Notes under the pieces: model-generated | What the model saw: only the letters and a program-made list of their open reading frames with translations | Told to the model about the DNA's origin: nothing | Databases searched by the model: none | Shown: one piece after another, positions 16,633-25,924 of the stretch | Layout of the letters: the number at the start of each line of letters is the position of its first letter | Numbering within the stretch: the stretch's first letter is position 1 | NCBI GenBank assembly: GCA_964647625.1 | Contig: CAZYHZ010000018.1 | Coordinates: 1 to 64,000 of the forward strand | DNA length: 64,000 nucleotides | Direction of reading: 5' to 3' | Origin: DASRJG01 sp964647625 | GTDB lineage: Bacteria > Acidobacteriota > Polarisedimenticolia > Polarisedimenticolales > DASRJG01 | Program-made: the position numbers and the translations under genes

Positions 16633-19600
16633 ATGAGAACCAGAAACTGGGCGATACCAGCGCTGTTCGCGCTGTTTCTATTTACTTTTGGCCATCCGGC
16701 CATCGCCGATCCCGATCCGGGTTTTCCTCCGTTCGGCTCGTTCGCAGGCGACTCGTTCGATTCGGTGAACCGTCAGAACTTGAACTTCCGGTTCGAGATC
16801 CCGCTTGCAAGCAGCCCGGGGCGCGGCGTCGATCTGCGTCTTCCGATGGTCTACGACTCGCACTTCTACAAGATCGCGAATGGCGCGTGGGTACCAGAGT
16901 CCGACCTGAGCGGGGCCTACAACTTTGGATGGAAGCGAACCTCCCCGACGGGTTCGATGAATTACACCAAGTTGTCCGACGAGTGCGTCAACAAGCAGGG
17001 TATGGAGGTCAACTTCACGCTGTGGCAGGGCTACAGCTATCAGGATCCTTCGGGAACGCGTCACGTGTTCGCCGCCTTGAGGCGTCAAGGCGGAATGGGG
17101 TGCACGCTACCCGCGAACAATCCCACCGGGTACGCGACCGACAACAGCGGCTATTACATCGATGCGACGGTCGACGGTGACAACCCGATTGTTTACGCGC
17201 CGGGAGGCACGCAGATCAAGAACGACGGGACACTCACCGATCCGAACGGCAACAAGATTACCAAGGTCGTAGTCAGCAGCTCCGAGACCGACTGGAAAGA
17301 TTCGACCGGCCGAGTCGGCATCAAGATCATCGACGGCCCCGGCTACACCGACTACTTGTCGATGGACACGACCGGCACTTTTCAGACGGTTCGGGTGAAC
17401 TTTCAGACCTTCTTTGTGGTCGCAGGCTTCAACTGCCCAGGTGTGGACAACTGGGCCGGAAATGCAGTCTTGCCGGTCTCCGTCGTCTATCCGAATGGCA
17501 AGTCCTACACCTTCCAGTACGAGCATGCCCCGGGTCAAGACCCCGGTGTGACGACCGGACGATTGTCTCAAGTCACGCTTCCTACGGGCGGTGCCTACGC
17601 GTACGACGACATGGACCCCTACGGGATCAACCACCTCGGCATGAGCTGCGTCGACTACAACCCGGCGAACCTTTCACGGGTCGTCATGGACGGCGCGGGT
17701 GGCAACGCATTCTGGCAGTTCTTACGGACACAGTCCGGCAGCGATTGGAAGACGACGGTCAACCCGTGGCAGCAGCCATACAACCAGAGTCCCAACCAAT
17801 CCACCTATCTCTTCACGAACAGAAAGCAAAGCGTCATCAAGCAATACGAGCAGTTGGAAGGGCAGAGTCCGCTGCTACGGACCGTCAACATCGCGTACAC
17901 GGTCGCCGGGCAGCCGACGAGTGTGACGACGATCTTGGACGACAACAGACAGTCCAAGGTTGAGACCGATTACGACTCCTATTCGAACCCGACTCAACAG
18001 CGGGAGTATGCATTCGGAACCGGAGCACCGGGCGCCGCCGTCCGCACGACGACATTCACATACTTGAACAGCCAACCGTACGTGTCTCGAAACATCATCA
18101 ACAAAGTGGCTTCGATGATCGTCCGTGACGGGGGTCCGACCGGGACCATCAAGGCGCGCGCCACGGCTGCCTATGACGGTTCCTCACTGACCTGCGTGAC
18201 GGGGGCGCCTCAGCACGACGACTCGGGCTACGGTTGCTCGTTTCTCACGCGAGGGAACCTCACATCGGTCACGGCGTATACCGACCCGGTGACGCCAGCC
18301 GGAGGCATCACCAAGAATTTCATGTACGACTCGCTCGGGAACATGCTCTCGGCCGAGAGCAATGAGTCCCGTCGTCAGCAATGGTCGTTCTCGTCCACGA
18401 CGCAATGGGCGCTTCCGGATTCGGCGACCGTGGGCGAAACCGGTGGACCTCAAACCACGCAGAGCGCCACCTACAACACCTTCACCGGCCTCATGGCCAC
18501 ATCGACGGACGAAAACCTCAAAACCACGTCGTTCACTTACGATACGATGCGTCGCCTTACGTCCGTGACGCGTCCGGATTCGACGCAGATCACAGCGACA
18601 TACGACGACACGAACAACACGGTCCGGCTCAGGTATCCGGTCCAGGGAACCGATACGTTGAACCTGACGACGACCTACGACGGGCTTGGACGCCAGATCA
18701 AGTCGCAGGTGTCGGACACGGCGAGCAACTCGTACTCGATCGTGGAAACGCAGTACGACTCGCTCGGAAACCCATATCGCGTCAGCACGCCGCACAACGC
18801 GACCGCCCAATATTGGACGGAAACCCGCTTCGACGGTCTGGGGCGTTCCACCAAGATCATCCCGCCCGATGGCTCGGCCACTGCCAACAACACATCCATG
18901 ACATACGCCGGCGCGACCACGACGGTTACCGATCCGGCCGGCCTGCAAAGGAAGTTCGAAACGGACGCACTGGGCCGCCGCATCAAGACGACCGAGCCCG
19001 ACGTCGCGAACGGAAACAGCCTGACACAAGAAACCAGCTTCACATTCAACGTGTTCGACGAGCCGTTGACATCGATCCAAGGCTCTCAGACGCGGACGAG
19101 AGTCTACGACGCCCTGGGACGGCTCACGAGCGCCACCGACCCTGAGTCGGGAACGGTCGGCTTCGTGTACAACAACTGGAATCTCGCGACCCAGGTGACC
19201 GACGCGCGCAACGTCATCAAGGCGATCACATACGACACCATGAACCGCTTGACGGGAGTGAGCTACAACGTGTCGGGGACTGGGGTACCCGCGACGCCCG
19301 CGGTGACATTTACCTACGGAACGAGCACCGCGCTGCTCAACAACGGTCGGCTCTTGACGATGACCGACGGCCTCGGCTCCGAGAGCTATTCGTGGAACCA
19401 GCTCGGACAGCTAACGCAGACCCAGAAGATCGTCTCCGGAACTACGTACACCACGAGCGTCGCCTACAATTTGCTTGGCGAGATCACGTCCTTGACGTAT
19501 CCGTCCGGCCGCGTCGTGCAAAAAACGTACGACGCCGTTGGTCGGCTGTCCGGTATGTTCAGCGGAGCGACTCAATACCTGAGCACCATTAGCTACAACG

Positions 19601-21153
19601 TCGCTGCGCAACCCACCACTTCCAATTATGGTAACGGCGTTCAAGAAACGGTCGGGTACAGTCCCGAACGGCTTCAGCCGGCCAGCATCGAGTACAAGTC
19701 GGGCGCCACGACCCTCTTCAAAGAGACGTACGGCTACACCCAGCCGAACGGCGGGAATGACGGGCTCATCACGAGCATCGGGGATACTCCACAACCCGGC
19801 CGGAGCCGAACCTACACCTATGACGCGCTCGGACGGTTGACGGCCGCCGTCACCACGGGAAGCGCAAGTTATCCGCAGTGGGGGCTGAATTTCAGCTACG
19901 ACCGCTATGCCAATCGAGCCAGCCAAGCTGCGACCTTCGGCGCACCGCCCACCAAGGCGTTGGTCATGGATGCGTCGACGAACCGGATCACCACAGCAGG
20001 ATACGCCTACGACGCGAATGGCAACGTCACGTCCATGCCCGGCGCCACTCTCGTCTACGATGCGGAGAACCGCTTGACGAGCTTCACCTCAGGGGGAAGC
20101 ACGGCGACGTACCAGTACGACGGACACGGGCTGCGAGTGAAGAAAACCGTCGGAGCCACGACCACCATATCAATCCGAAAGGGCGTCAACGTTATTGCGG
20201 AGTACGTCAACGGCTCCCTCTCGAAGGAGAATGTCTACAATAAGTCACTTATCGCAACACACTCCGGTGCGACGCTGACCTACGTCCACTCGGACCTGCT
20301 CTCCAGCCGGTTGACCACGGGCACGCAGGGAACGCCGACAGGAGAACAGGGGCACTATCCGTTCGGTGAGAGCTGGTACTCGACGGGTGTGACGACATCG
20401 AGAGATTTCACCAACTACGAGAGAGATGCAGAGAGCGGCTTGGACGATGCCAACGCGCGCTCCTACTGCTCCGCCGACGGCCGGTTCATCGAGCCCGATC
20501 GGGTCCCGGGTTCAGGCGGCAATCCGCAGAGCCTGAATCGCTACGCCTACGCGAGGGACAATCCGAGCAACCTGACGGACCCGTTGGGGCTTTCTGTCCG
20601 GCTTTGCGAGGATTTGGAATGCGGGCCAACGATTTGCAAGGAAGAAGAAAACGGAGACATCCATTGCTGGCAGAACTGCGAGGTCCACGTGGTGGACTGT
20701 TCGGACGACCCGGGAGGTCGTGGCGTCGGGGGACCTCGTGGCGGGTTTACTTTCGACGTCGGCGATGGCAATTCCGGTGGTGGCAGTGGCGGCGGCGATC
20801 CCGTCATCGGTCCCACTGGTCTCGATCCGGATAAGATCGAAGCGGAGACTCAGAGGCAAATCAAGGACTATCTCTTGATGCCCAATAGCCCTCTCGTCCC
20901 GCTCGACGCGCACCCGTGGAACACCGCGTATGACGTGGCTGACTTTTGTTCCGAGGGCGACGCCGGTCAGATGGTGTACTGGATGGATCCGAAGAGTCCG
21001 GAGAATCCCATCCACGTCTCTAGGAAGGGCTGGGACTACACGTGCAACAACTCGGGGGATGGTTTCAAACCTTGGTCCCATCAATTCGGCGGTACTAACG
21101 AAAATGGAGGGACCGAGGTGTGGTACTGCTGCTACAAACCTCCGTCGCATTGA
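16633..21153 (+). CDS. Exported RHS/YD-repeat protein with cysteine-rich C-terminal tip
   Basis: 1506 residues. The ATG at 16633 follows GGGGAGG and opens a signal peptide (MRTRNWAIPALFALFLFTFG). Many YD repeats are visible (YDTMRRLTSV, YDGLGRQIKS, YDSLGNPYRV, YDALGRLTSATDPESG, YDAVGRLSG, YDANGNVTS). A degenerate RHS core ends near residue 1322 with SLNRYAYARDNPSNLTDPLG; the usual YDYGxRYYDP is replaced by LDDANARSYCSADGRFIEPD. The tip (about 185 residues) has ten cysteines, a Gly-rich linker and a C-terminal Trp/Tyr/Cys-rich stretch, matching no toxin I know. GC is visibly lower than in neighbours, suggesting transfer. No immunity gene follows. It may be a contact-dependent toxin, an adhesin or a polymer-cage shell. 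Confidence 0.88.
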   Translation: MRTRNWAIPALFALFLFTFGHPAIADPDPGFPPFGSFAGDSFDSVNRQNLNFRFEIPLASSPGRGVDLRLPMVYDSHFYKIANGAWVPESDLSGAYNFGWKRTSPTGSMNYTKLSDECVNKQGMEVNFTLWQGYSYQDPSGTRHVFAALRRQGGMGCTLPANNPTGYATDNSGYYIDATVDGDNPIVYAPGGTQIKNDGTLTDPNGNKITKVVVSSSETDWKDSTGRVGIKIIDGPGYTDYLSMDTTGTFQTVRVNFQTFFVVAGFNCPGVDNWAGNAVLPVSVVYPNGKSYTFQYEHAPGQDPGVTTGRLSQVTLPTGGAYAYDDMDPYGINHLGMSCVDYNPANLSRVVMDGAGGNAFWQFLRTQSGSDWKTTVNPWQQPYNQSPNQSTYLFTNRKQSVIKQYEQLEGQSPLLRTVNIAYTVAGQPTSVTTILDDNRQSKVETDYDSYSNPTQQREYAFGTGAPGAAVRTTTFTYLNSQPYVSRNIINKVASMIVRDGGPTGTIKARATAAYDGSSLTCVTGAPQHDDSGYGCSFLTRGNLTSVTAYTDPVTPAGGITKNFMYDSLGNMLSAESNESRRQQWSFSSTTQWALPDSATVGETGGPQTTQSATYNTFTGLMATSTDENLKTTSFTYDTMRRLTSVTRPDSTQITATYDDTNNTVRLRYPVQGTDTLNLTTTYDGLGRQIKSQVSDTASNSYSIVETQYDSLGNPYRVSTPHNATAQYWTETRFDGLGRSTKIIPPDGSATANNTSMTYAGATTTVTDPAGLQRKFETDALGRRIKTTEPDVANGNSLTQETSFTFNVFDEPLTSIQGSQTRTRVYDALGRLTSATDPESGTVGFVYNNWNLATQVTDARNVIKAITYDTMNRLTGVSYNVSGTGVPATPAVTFTYGTSTALLNNGRLLTMTDGLGSESYSWNQLGQLTQTQKIVSGTTYTTSVAYNLLGEITSLTYPSGRVVQKTYDAVGRLSGMFSGATQYLSTISYNVAAQPTTSNYGNGVQETVGYSPERLQPASIEYKSGATTLFKETYGYTQPNGGNDGLITSIGDTPQPGRSRTYTYDALGRLTAAVTTGSASYPQWGLNFSYDRYANRASQAATFGAPPTKALVMDASTNRITTAGYAYDANGNVTSMPGATLVYDAENRLTSFTSGGSTATYQYDGHGLRVKKTVGATTTISIRKGVNVIAEYVNGSLSKENVYNKSLIATHSGATLTYVHSDLLSSRLTTGTQGTPTGEQGHYPFGESWYSTGVTTSRDFTNYERDAESGLDDANARSYCSADGRFIEPDRVPGSGGNPQSLNRYAYARDNPSNLTDPLGLSVRLCEDLECGPTICKEEENGDIHCWQNCEVHVVDCSDDPGGRGVGGPRGGFTFDVGDGNSGGGSGGGDPVIGPTGLDPDKIEAETQRQIKDYLLMPNSPLVPLDAHPWNTAYDVADFCSEGDAGQMVYWMDPKSPENPIHVSRKGWDYTCNNSGDGFKPWSHQFGGTNENGGTEVWYCCYKPPSH

Positions 21154-21164
21154 GCCAAGTGAAC

Positions 21165-21230
21165 AGTGGACGCTCCACTTGAAGAGTGTCCCGTCCTGCC
21201 CCCTGAAAACTGGACCAGTTTTCGGGGGGC
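21165..21230. repeat. Palindromes resembling abutted insertion-sequence ends
   Basis: Two hairpins follow the RHS stop: AGTGGA-CGC-TCCACT (21165-21179) and a 33-bp palindrome with 16-bp arms and one mismatch (21198-21213 and 21215-21230) reading GCCCCCTGAAAACTGG A CCAGTTTTCGGGGGGC. The arm resembles terminal repeats of IS3-family elements, so this could be an excision footprint or two ends joined. It could equally act as a bidirectional terminator between the RHS and flavin reductase genes. Confidence 0.45.
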
Positions 21231-21250
21231 ACGCCAAGCCGGAATGCACC

Positions 21251-21808
21251 TCAACGCTTCGCCTTCACGATGTCGCCGCTCAAGATGAACGCCCCCGCCG
21301 ACAGATGGTGCAGCGCGCGGTCGCCGTCGGTCGGGAATTGCCAGAGCCCATCGACGAACATCGCGTCGTCGGCCCACGCGGCAAGGACCTCGCCGACGAA
21401 CAGATCGTAGGCTTCCTGCATGTGCGGCTCGGGCGCCACGCGGCATTCGAGCCATGCGGCGCAGCCTTCGACCATCGGCGCGTGGACGATCGACGCGGGC
21501 GAGGTCGTGAGGCTCAGCGAAGTGATCTTGTCGATGTCTTCCCCGGACGCCTGACCCGCGGCGTAGACCTCCTCGATCATGCTGGCCTTCGGCACGTTGA
21601 CGACGAACTCACCCGAGCCCTCGATGAGCTTCCGCGTGTACGTGCCGGCGGCGATGACGGCGACGAGCTTGGCCGGCTCGAAGTCGAGCGCCATCACCCA
21701 GGCGGCGGTCATCACGTTCTGCCGGCTTTCGAACGCCGAGGTGATCAGGGTCGTGGGGCCGTGATTGATCAGCTTGTACGCTCGGCGCAGCGGGACCGGG
21801 ATTCGCAT
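21251..21808 (-). CDS. Flavin reductase-like (FMN-binding split-barrel) protein
   Basis: 185 residues from the ATG at 21808, preceded by AGGAG; the frame runs on upstream but as an antisense shadow of the TMTC-like gene. The split-barrel fold is indicated by LINHGPTTLITSAFESRQNVMTAAWVMA (N-terminal strands), KLVAVIAAGTYTRKLIEGSG and FVVNVPKASMIEEVYAAG, the classic pattern of FlaRed proteins that bind FMN. It would reduce flavin for a monooxygenase or act alone on an unknown substrate. It ends next to the palindromes downstream of the RHS gene. Confidence 0.85.
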   Translation of the reverse strand: MRIPVPLRRAYKLINHGPTTLITSAFESRQNVMTAAWVMALDFEPAKLVAVIAAGTYTRKLIEGSGEFVVNVPKASMIEEVYAAGQASGEDIDKITSLSLTTSPASIVHAPMVEGCAAWLECRVAPEPHMQEAYDLFVGEVLAAWADDAMFVDGLWQFPTDGDRALHHLSAGAFILSGDIVKAKR

Positions 21809-21819
21809 CGTGACGCTCC

Positions 21820-23733
21820 TTACGGGGCCATCCGGTTCACACGATCCAGGTTCTGACGCGCGGACGCAAGGCCGGGGTCGAGCTCGAGCGCGCGCCGGAG
21901 GACGCGGCGGGCGTCGTCGATCCTGCCGGATTTCGCGTAGAGCGCTCCCAATCGAGAGAGCCCCTCGGCTTCGTCGGGCGCAAGCGCCACGGCACGCTCG
22001 AGCGCGGAGACGGCGCCCGCATCGTCTCCGGAGCGCGACAACGCGACACCGAGCTGCTGCCACGCGGGAACCGACCGCTCGTCGATCGCCAGGGCGCGCC
22101 GGCAGTAGGCGATCGCGCCGGCCGCGTCTCCGCGGCGCGAGGCGACGACCGCGAGCGCGGTCAGCGGCTGCACGGATCGCGGCTCGAGCGCCAGCGCCCG
22201 CTCGAACGCGGAGGCGGCTTCGTCGAGCCTGCCGGCGTCGAGCAGGACCTGTCCGAGATTGAACTGTGTCGATGCGCTCGCGGGTGCCGAGGCGGCGAGG
22301 CGCGCGTAGGCGTCGATCTTGTCTTCGCTTCCGCGGCCGAGCTCGATCCCGAGCGCGCTCGATTCCTGCTGCAGCTCGAGGCTGTCCGGGATGCGCGCGA
22401 CGCCGGCTTCGAAGTTTCGAAGGGCCTCGACTTTGTCACCCTGCCTCTTGGCCCAGTCTCCGGCGAGCAGATAGCCGATCGCCGCGCGCGGCTCATCCCG
22501 CATCGAGGCCGACCCCAGCGTGCCGTCGTTCTTCCAATCTCGTTCGCGCGCGATCGACCGGATCGCGAGCACGACGGCGATCGCCGCGACGATGGCAGGC
22601 GCTGTCCGAGGTGCAGCGGGTCGAGTCGATGCCAGCCACCCGTCGAGCCCGGCGACGATCAGCCAGGTGAACCCGACCACGCCGAGGTAGGCGTAGCGCT
22701 CCGCGAACGGATCGCGGCCGAGCGCGGGAACGTAGAGCGCCGGAAGTATCGGGAGGACCGTCAAGCACGTCGCGAATGCGGGTACCGGATTCCGCACAGC
22801 GAGCCGGACCACCCCGTACGCGCCCGCGCCGACGCCAAGCAGGCCGAGGACGAACCGAGGATCGGCCGCTCCGCGCGCCAGCGTGATGGCGTGCTCGATC
22901 AAGAGGGGGGACGGAAACGCCATGAAGCGGAGGTAGCGGAAGAGCAGCCACGGCGCGTTCCAGACGGCGTCGAAGAGCGTCCGCCGGGCGTGCGCTCCTT
23001 GCGCGACCCAGCCGCCGAGGACGGCAAACCGCGCCGCGAAGTAGATTGCCGCCGGGATCAGATACGGCACCGCGGCGCGCGACGCCCGTGCCCAGCCCGG
23101 CCGCCTCGCGGGATCGCCGGCCCGCAGCCAGCGCTCGGCGAGCACGATCAGCGGAAGGAAGACGAGCGCGGTTTCCTTGCAGGAACAGGCCAGGCCGAAC
23201 GCGACCCAAGCCGCGGCCCGGCTCCTTCGGGCGGCCGCACCCGTCCGCTCCCACGACGCCAGGTGGAGCAGGAGTGCCGAGAGCCCGAGGGCGGCGTAGG
23301 TCAGCTCCGGAAGCCCGCTCGCCCAGGCGACGACCTCGACGTTGAGCGGATGGACCGCAAACAGCACCGCGGCACCGGCGGCCGTCGCGTCCCGTGAGAA
23401 CCGGCGCACCAGAAAGAAGACGAGCGTCGCATTGAGCATGTGCAGCGCGACGTTCTGGGTGTGGAAGGCGGCGGGGCTTCCTCCACCGATTTGCCAGCAC
23501 AGGTTGTACAGGGTGACGACGAGCGGCCTGTAGTAGTTCGTCGTGCCCATCGGCGGCGAGGCGAGGAGCGGCCGTCCGAGCAGATGCGGCAGGGCGGAGG
23601 CGTCGTGCACCCAATGGTTGGTGCGGATCAACGCCTCGTCGTCGTAGACGAAACCGGATCCGAGCGAGATCGCGTAGACCAGGGCCGCCGCGGCGGCAGG
23701 CAGGGCGATCCAAGGCGATCGTCGCGAGCCCAC
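21820..23733 (-). CDS. TMTC-like multispanning membrane protein with TPR repeats (copy 1)
   Basis: 637 residues. The N-terminal 400 or so are hydrophobic, with the acidic motif SGFVYDDEALIRTNHWV after the first helix and TQNVALHMLNATLVFFLVRR and FAVHPLNVEVVAWASGLPEL loops; these resemble the GT-C glycosyltransferase fold of TMTC/PMT proteins. The C-terminal third holds four or five TPRs (for example FNLGQVLLDAGRLDEAASAF, WQQLGVALSRSGDDAGAVSA, GLSRLGALYAKSGRIDDARR). It probably transfers a sugar from a polyprenyl carrier on the periplasmic side, by family analogy. A related protein is at 33291-34982. Gene starts lie close in the string flavin reductase, TMTC, metallo-hydrolase. Confidence 0.8.
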   Translation of the reverse strand: MGSRRSPWIALPAAAAALVYAISLGSGFVYDDEALIRTNHWVHDASALPHLLGRPLLASPPMGTTNYYRPLVVTLYNLCWQIGGGSPAAFHTQNVALHMLNATLVFFLVRRFSRDATAAGAAVLFAVHPLNVEVVAWASGLPELTYAALGLSALLLHLASWERTGAAARRSRAAAWVAFGLACSCKETALVFLPLIVLAERWLRAGDPARRPGWARASRAAVPYLIPAAIYFAARFAVLGGWVAQGAHARRTLFDAVWNAPWLLFRYLRFMAFPSPLLIEHAITLARGAADPRFVLGLLGVGAGAYGVVRLAVRNPVPAFATCLTVLPILPALYVPALGRDPFAERYAYLGVVGFTWLIVAGLDGWLASTRPAAPRTAPAIVAAIAVVLAIRSIARERDWKNDGTLGSASMRDEPRAAIGYLLAGDWAKRQGDKVEALRNFEAGVARIPDSLELQQESSALGIELGRGSEDKIDAYARLAASAPASASTQFNLGQVLLDAGRLDEAASAFERALALEPRSVQPLTALAVVASRRGDAAGAIAYCRRALAIDERSVPAWQQLGVALSRSGDDAGAVSALERAVALAPDEAEGLSRLGALYAKSGRIDDARRVLRRALELDPGLASARQNLDRVNRMAP

Positions 23734-23742
23734 CGCCCTCGT

Positions 23743-24633
23743 CTACCTCTTGAGGCTGGTGTAGACGATCTCGATCCAGCTATCGACCGAGACGAAATCG
23801 GTCGCCCACGGTTTGTACTCGTCGGGCAGCCCCACGTTCTTGGCCTGCTCGAGCGTCATCCCCTTGGCGATCTCGTCCCGGACGATACCGGTCGTGGTCA
23901 CGAGCATCGCCTGGAATTTCTTGAGGTCTTCCACCGTGCCCAGCTTGCCGTGCCCGGGGATGACCTTCGCGTCGGCCGGGATCTTCCCGAGCACGTCGGT
24001 GACGTTCTTGACGTAACCGGCGACGTCCCCGCCCGAGGCGAGATCGATGAACGGGAACGTGCCGTTGAAGAACTGATCGCCCATGTGAACGACGTTCGCC
24101 CCCTTGAAAAAGACGATCGAGTCGCCGTCCGTGTGGCCGTGGGGGGCGTGGATCACCTGGATCTCTTCCCCGTTGAACCAGATCGATACGCCGTCCTCGA
24201 ACGTCACGACGGGAAGCGCCTCCTTCGGAGACGCTTCTGTCGTCCGCCCCGGGCGCTCTTGCTTGACGGAGAGCCGCTTCCTCACGTTCTCCTGCGCGAT
24301 GATCGTCGCTTCCTTGCCGAACACGCGATTGCCGCCCGTGTGGTCGCCGTGCCAGTGCGTGTTCACGAGGAACGCCAGCTTGCCGTCGGGGGAGATGCTC
24401 TTCAGCGCCGCCTTGATCTTGTCCGCGAGCGGAAGGAACTGATCGTCGACGATGAGGATGCCGTCGGGCCCGGCCGAGACGCCGATGTTGCCGCCCGCGC
24501 CCTCGAGCATCCACACGGCTCCCGAGATCTTCGTCGGCTTGATCTCCACCTTCGAAAAATCGGTCCCCTGGGCGCGCACCGGAAGGGCCGCGAGTCCGAG
24601 CGCCGCCGCGAGCGCCGCGTGGATCAGCTTCAT
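23743..24633 (-). CDS. Exported metallo-beta-lactamase-fold hydrolase
   Basis: 296 residues from the ATG at 24633 (GAGGAG upstream) with a signal peptide MKLIHAALAAALGLAALPVRA. MBL-fold zinc ligands: NTHWHGDHTGGN (HxHxDH), HAPHGHTDGDSIVFF and VIPGHGKLGT; the middle aspartate ligand is in VHMGDQFFNG. These occupy the expected order. The sequence is nearer to the cyclase/QuinoproteinSoxH-like periplasmic MBL group than to clinical beta-lactamases; activity on beta-lactams is not implied. Substrate unknown. It ends 9 bp before the TMTC-like gene on the same strand. Confidence 0.87.
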   Translation of the reverse strand: MKLIHAALAAALGLAALPVRAQGTDFSKVEIKPTKISGAVWMLEGAGGNIGVSAGPDGILIVDDQFLPLADKIKAALKSISPDGKLAFLVNTHWHGDHTGGNRVFGKEATIIAQENVRKRLSVKQERPGRTTEASPKEALPVVTFEDGVSIWFNGEEIQVIHAPHGHTDGDSIVFFKGANVVHMGDQFFNGTFPFIDLASGGDVAGYVKNVTDVLGKIPADAKVIPGHGKLGTVEDLKKFQAMLVTTTGIVRDEIAKGMTLEQAKNVGLPDEYKPWATDFVSVDSWIEIVYTSLKR

Positions 24634-24685
24634 GAGTGGTCTCCTCGTGATCGATGCGACCGGTCGAGTTCTATCATGCGCCGGT

Positions 24686-25924
24686 ATGCCCGCGCCCATG
24701 GATCCCGTCGCTCCGGTGATTCTCGCCCTGGCCGTGATCCTGATCGCCGCGAAGATCGGCGGCGCTCTCGCGAGGCGGCTCGGGCAACCCGCGGTCCTCG
24801 GAGAGCTGGCGATCGGCGTGGTCCTCGGGAACCTGAGCCACCTCGGCTTCCACGGCTTCGAGCCCATGGGCGAGCTACCGGCGATCGACACGCTGTCGCG
24901 GCTGGGCGTCGTGATCCTGCTCTTCGAGATCGGCCTCGGCTCGACGGTGCGGGAGATGCTCCAGGTCGGCTGGTCGGCCTTCCTCGTCGCGACCCTGGGC
25001 GTGGTCGCGCCGTTCACGCTCGGCTGGGCCGTGTCCGCGTGGCTGTTGCCCGAGCATTCGATCTACCTCCACATGTTCGCCGGAGCGACGCTGTGCGCGA
25101 CGAGCGTCGGGATCACGGGGCGCGTGTTCACGGACCTGGGGAAATCGGCGAGCACGGAAGCCCGCGTGATCCTCGGCGCGGCGGTGATCGACGACGTCAT
25201 GGGCCTCGTCATCCTCTCCGCGGTCACGGGCCTCATCGTGGCGGCCGATCGCGGCATGCCGTTCGGAGTCGGCACGATCGCGATGCCTCTGGTGAAGGCG
25301 GTCGTTTTTCTCGGTGCGGCGCTGTCCCTCGGGGTCGTGGTGTCGCCGTGGCTCTTCGCGCTTGCGTCGCGGCTTCGCGTCCGGGGCACGCTGATCGCCA
25401 CCGCGCTGGCGTGCTGCTTCCTTCTCGCGTGGCTGGCGAGCTGGATCGGGCTCGCGGCGATCGTCGGGGCCTTTGCCGCGGGCCTGGTCCTCGACAAGTC
25501 GCACACCCGGGCGTTCGTCGAGCACGGCGAGCACCCGCTCGACGAGCTGGTGGCTCCGATCTCGGCGTTTCTCGTTCCGGTTTTCTTCGTGCTGATGGGC
25601 ATGCACACGGATCTCGCCGCGTTTGCGGTTCCGGGAGCCGCGAGCCTCGCCGCCGCCCTGACCGCCGCGGCGATCGTCGGCAAGCAGGTCTGCTCGCTCG
25701 GCGTCCTCGAGCGCGGCGTCGATCGCCTGTCGGTCGGGATCGGCATGATCCCGCGAGGCGAGGTCGGCTTGATCTTCGCGAACATCGGGTTGTCGCTCTA
25801 CGTGGGCGGCGAGCGCATCGTCGACCCCGCGTCGTACTCTGCGGTCGTCGTCATGGTCATGGTGACGACGCTGCTCACGCCGCCGGCGCTGCGGTGGAGC
25901 CTGGGGAGGCATTCGAGACGATGA
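24686..25924 (+). CDS. CPA2-family cation:proton antiporter
   Basis: 412 residues, about 12 membrane helices and no C-terminal RCK/TrkA domain. Typical family segments: KIGGALARRLGQPAVLGELA and GVVLGNLSHLG near the N terminus, the paired acidic residues in GAAVIDDVMGLVILSAV that mark electrogenic CPA2 exchangers, and GIGMIPRGEVGLIFANIGLS towards the end. It probably exchanges Na+ or K+ for protons across the inner membrane. ATG at 24686 begins the first helix. Its stop overlaps the ATG of the esterase gene (ATGA). Confidence 0.9.
   Translation: MPAPMDPVAPVILALAVILIAAKIGGALARRLGQPAVLGELAIGVVLGNLSHLGFHGFEPMGELPAIDTLSRLGVVILLFEIGLGSTVREMLQVGWSAFLVATLGVVAPFTLGWAVSAWLLPEHSIYLHMFAGATLCATSVGITGRVFTDLGKSASTEARVILGAAVIDDVMGLVILSAVTGLIVAADRGMPFGVGTIAMPLVKAVVFLGAALSLGVVVSPWLFALASRLRVRGTLIATALACCFLLAWLASWIGLAAIVGAFAAGLVLDKSHTRAFVEHGEHPLDELVAPISAFLVPVFFVLMGMHTDLAAFAVPGAASLAAALTAAAIVGKQVCSLGVLERGVDRLSVGIGMIPRGEVGLIFANIGLSLYVGGERIVDPASYSAVVVMVMVTTLLTPPALRWSLGRHSRR

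Noticed and set aside
20580..21153. Naming the RHS tip as a specific toxin (nuclease, deaminase or ADP-ribosyltransferase)
   Set aside because: No catalytic motif of these families can be seen, so any such call would be invented.
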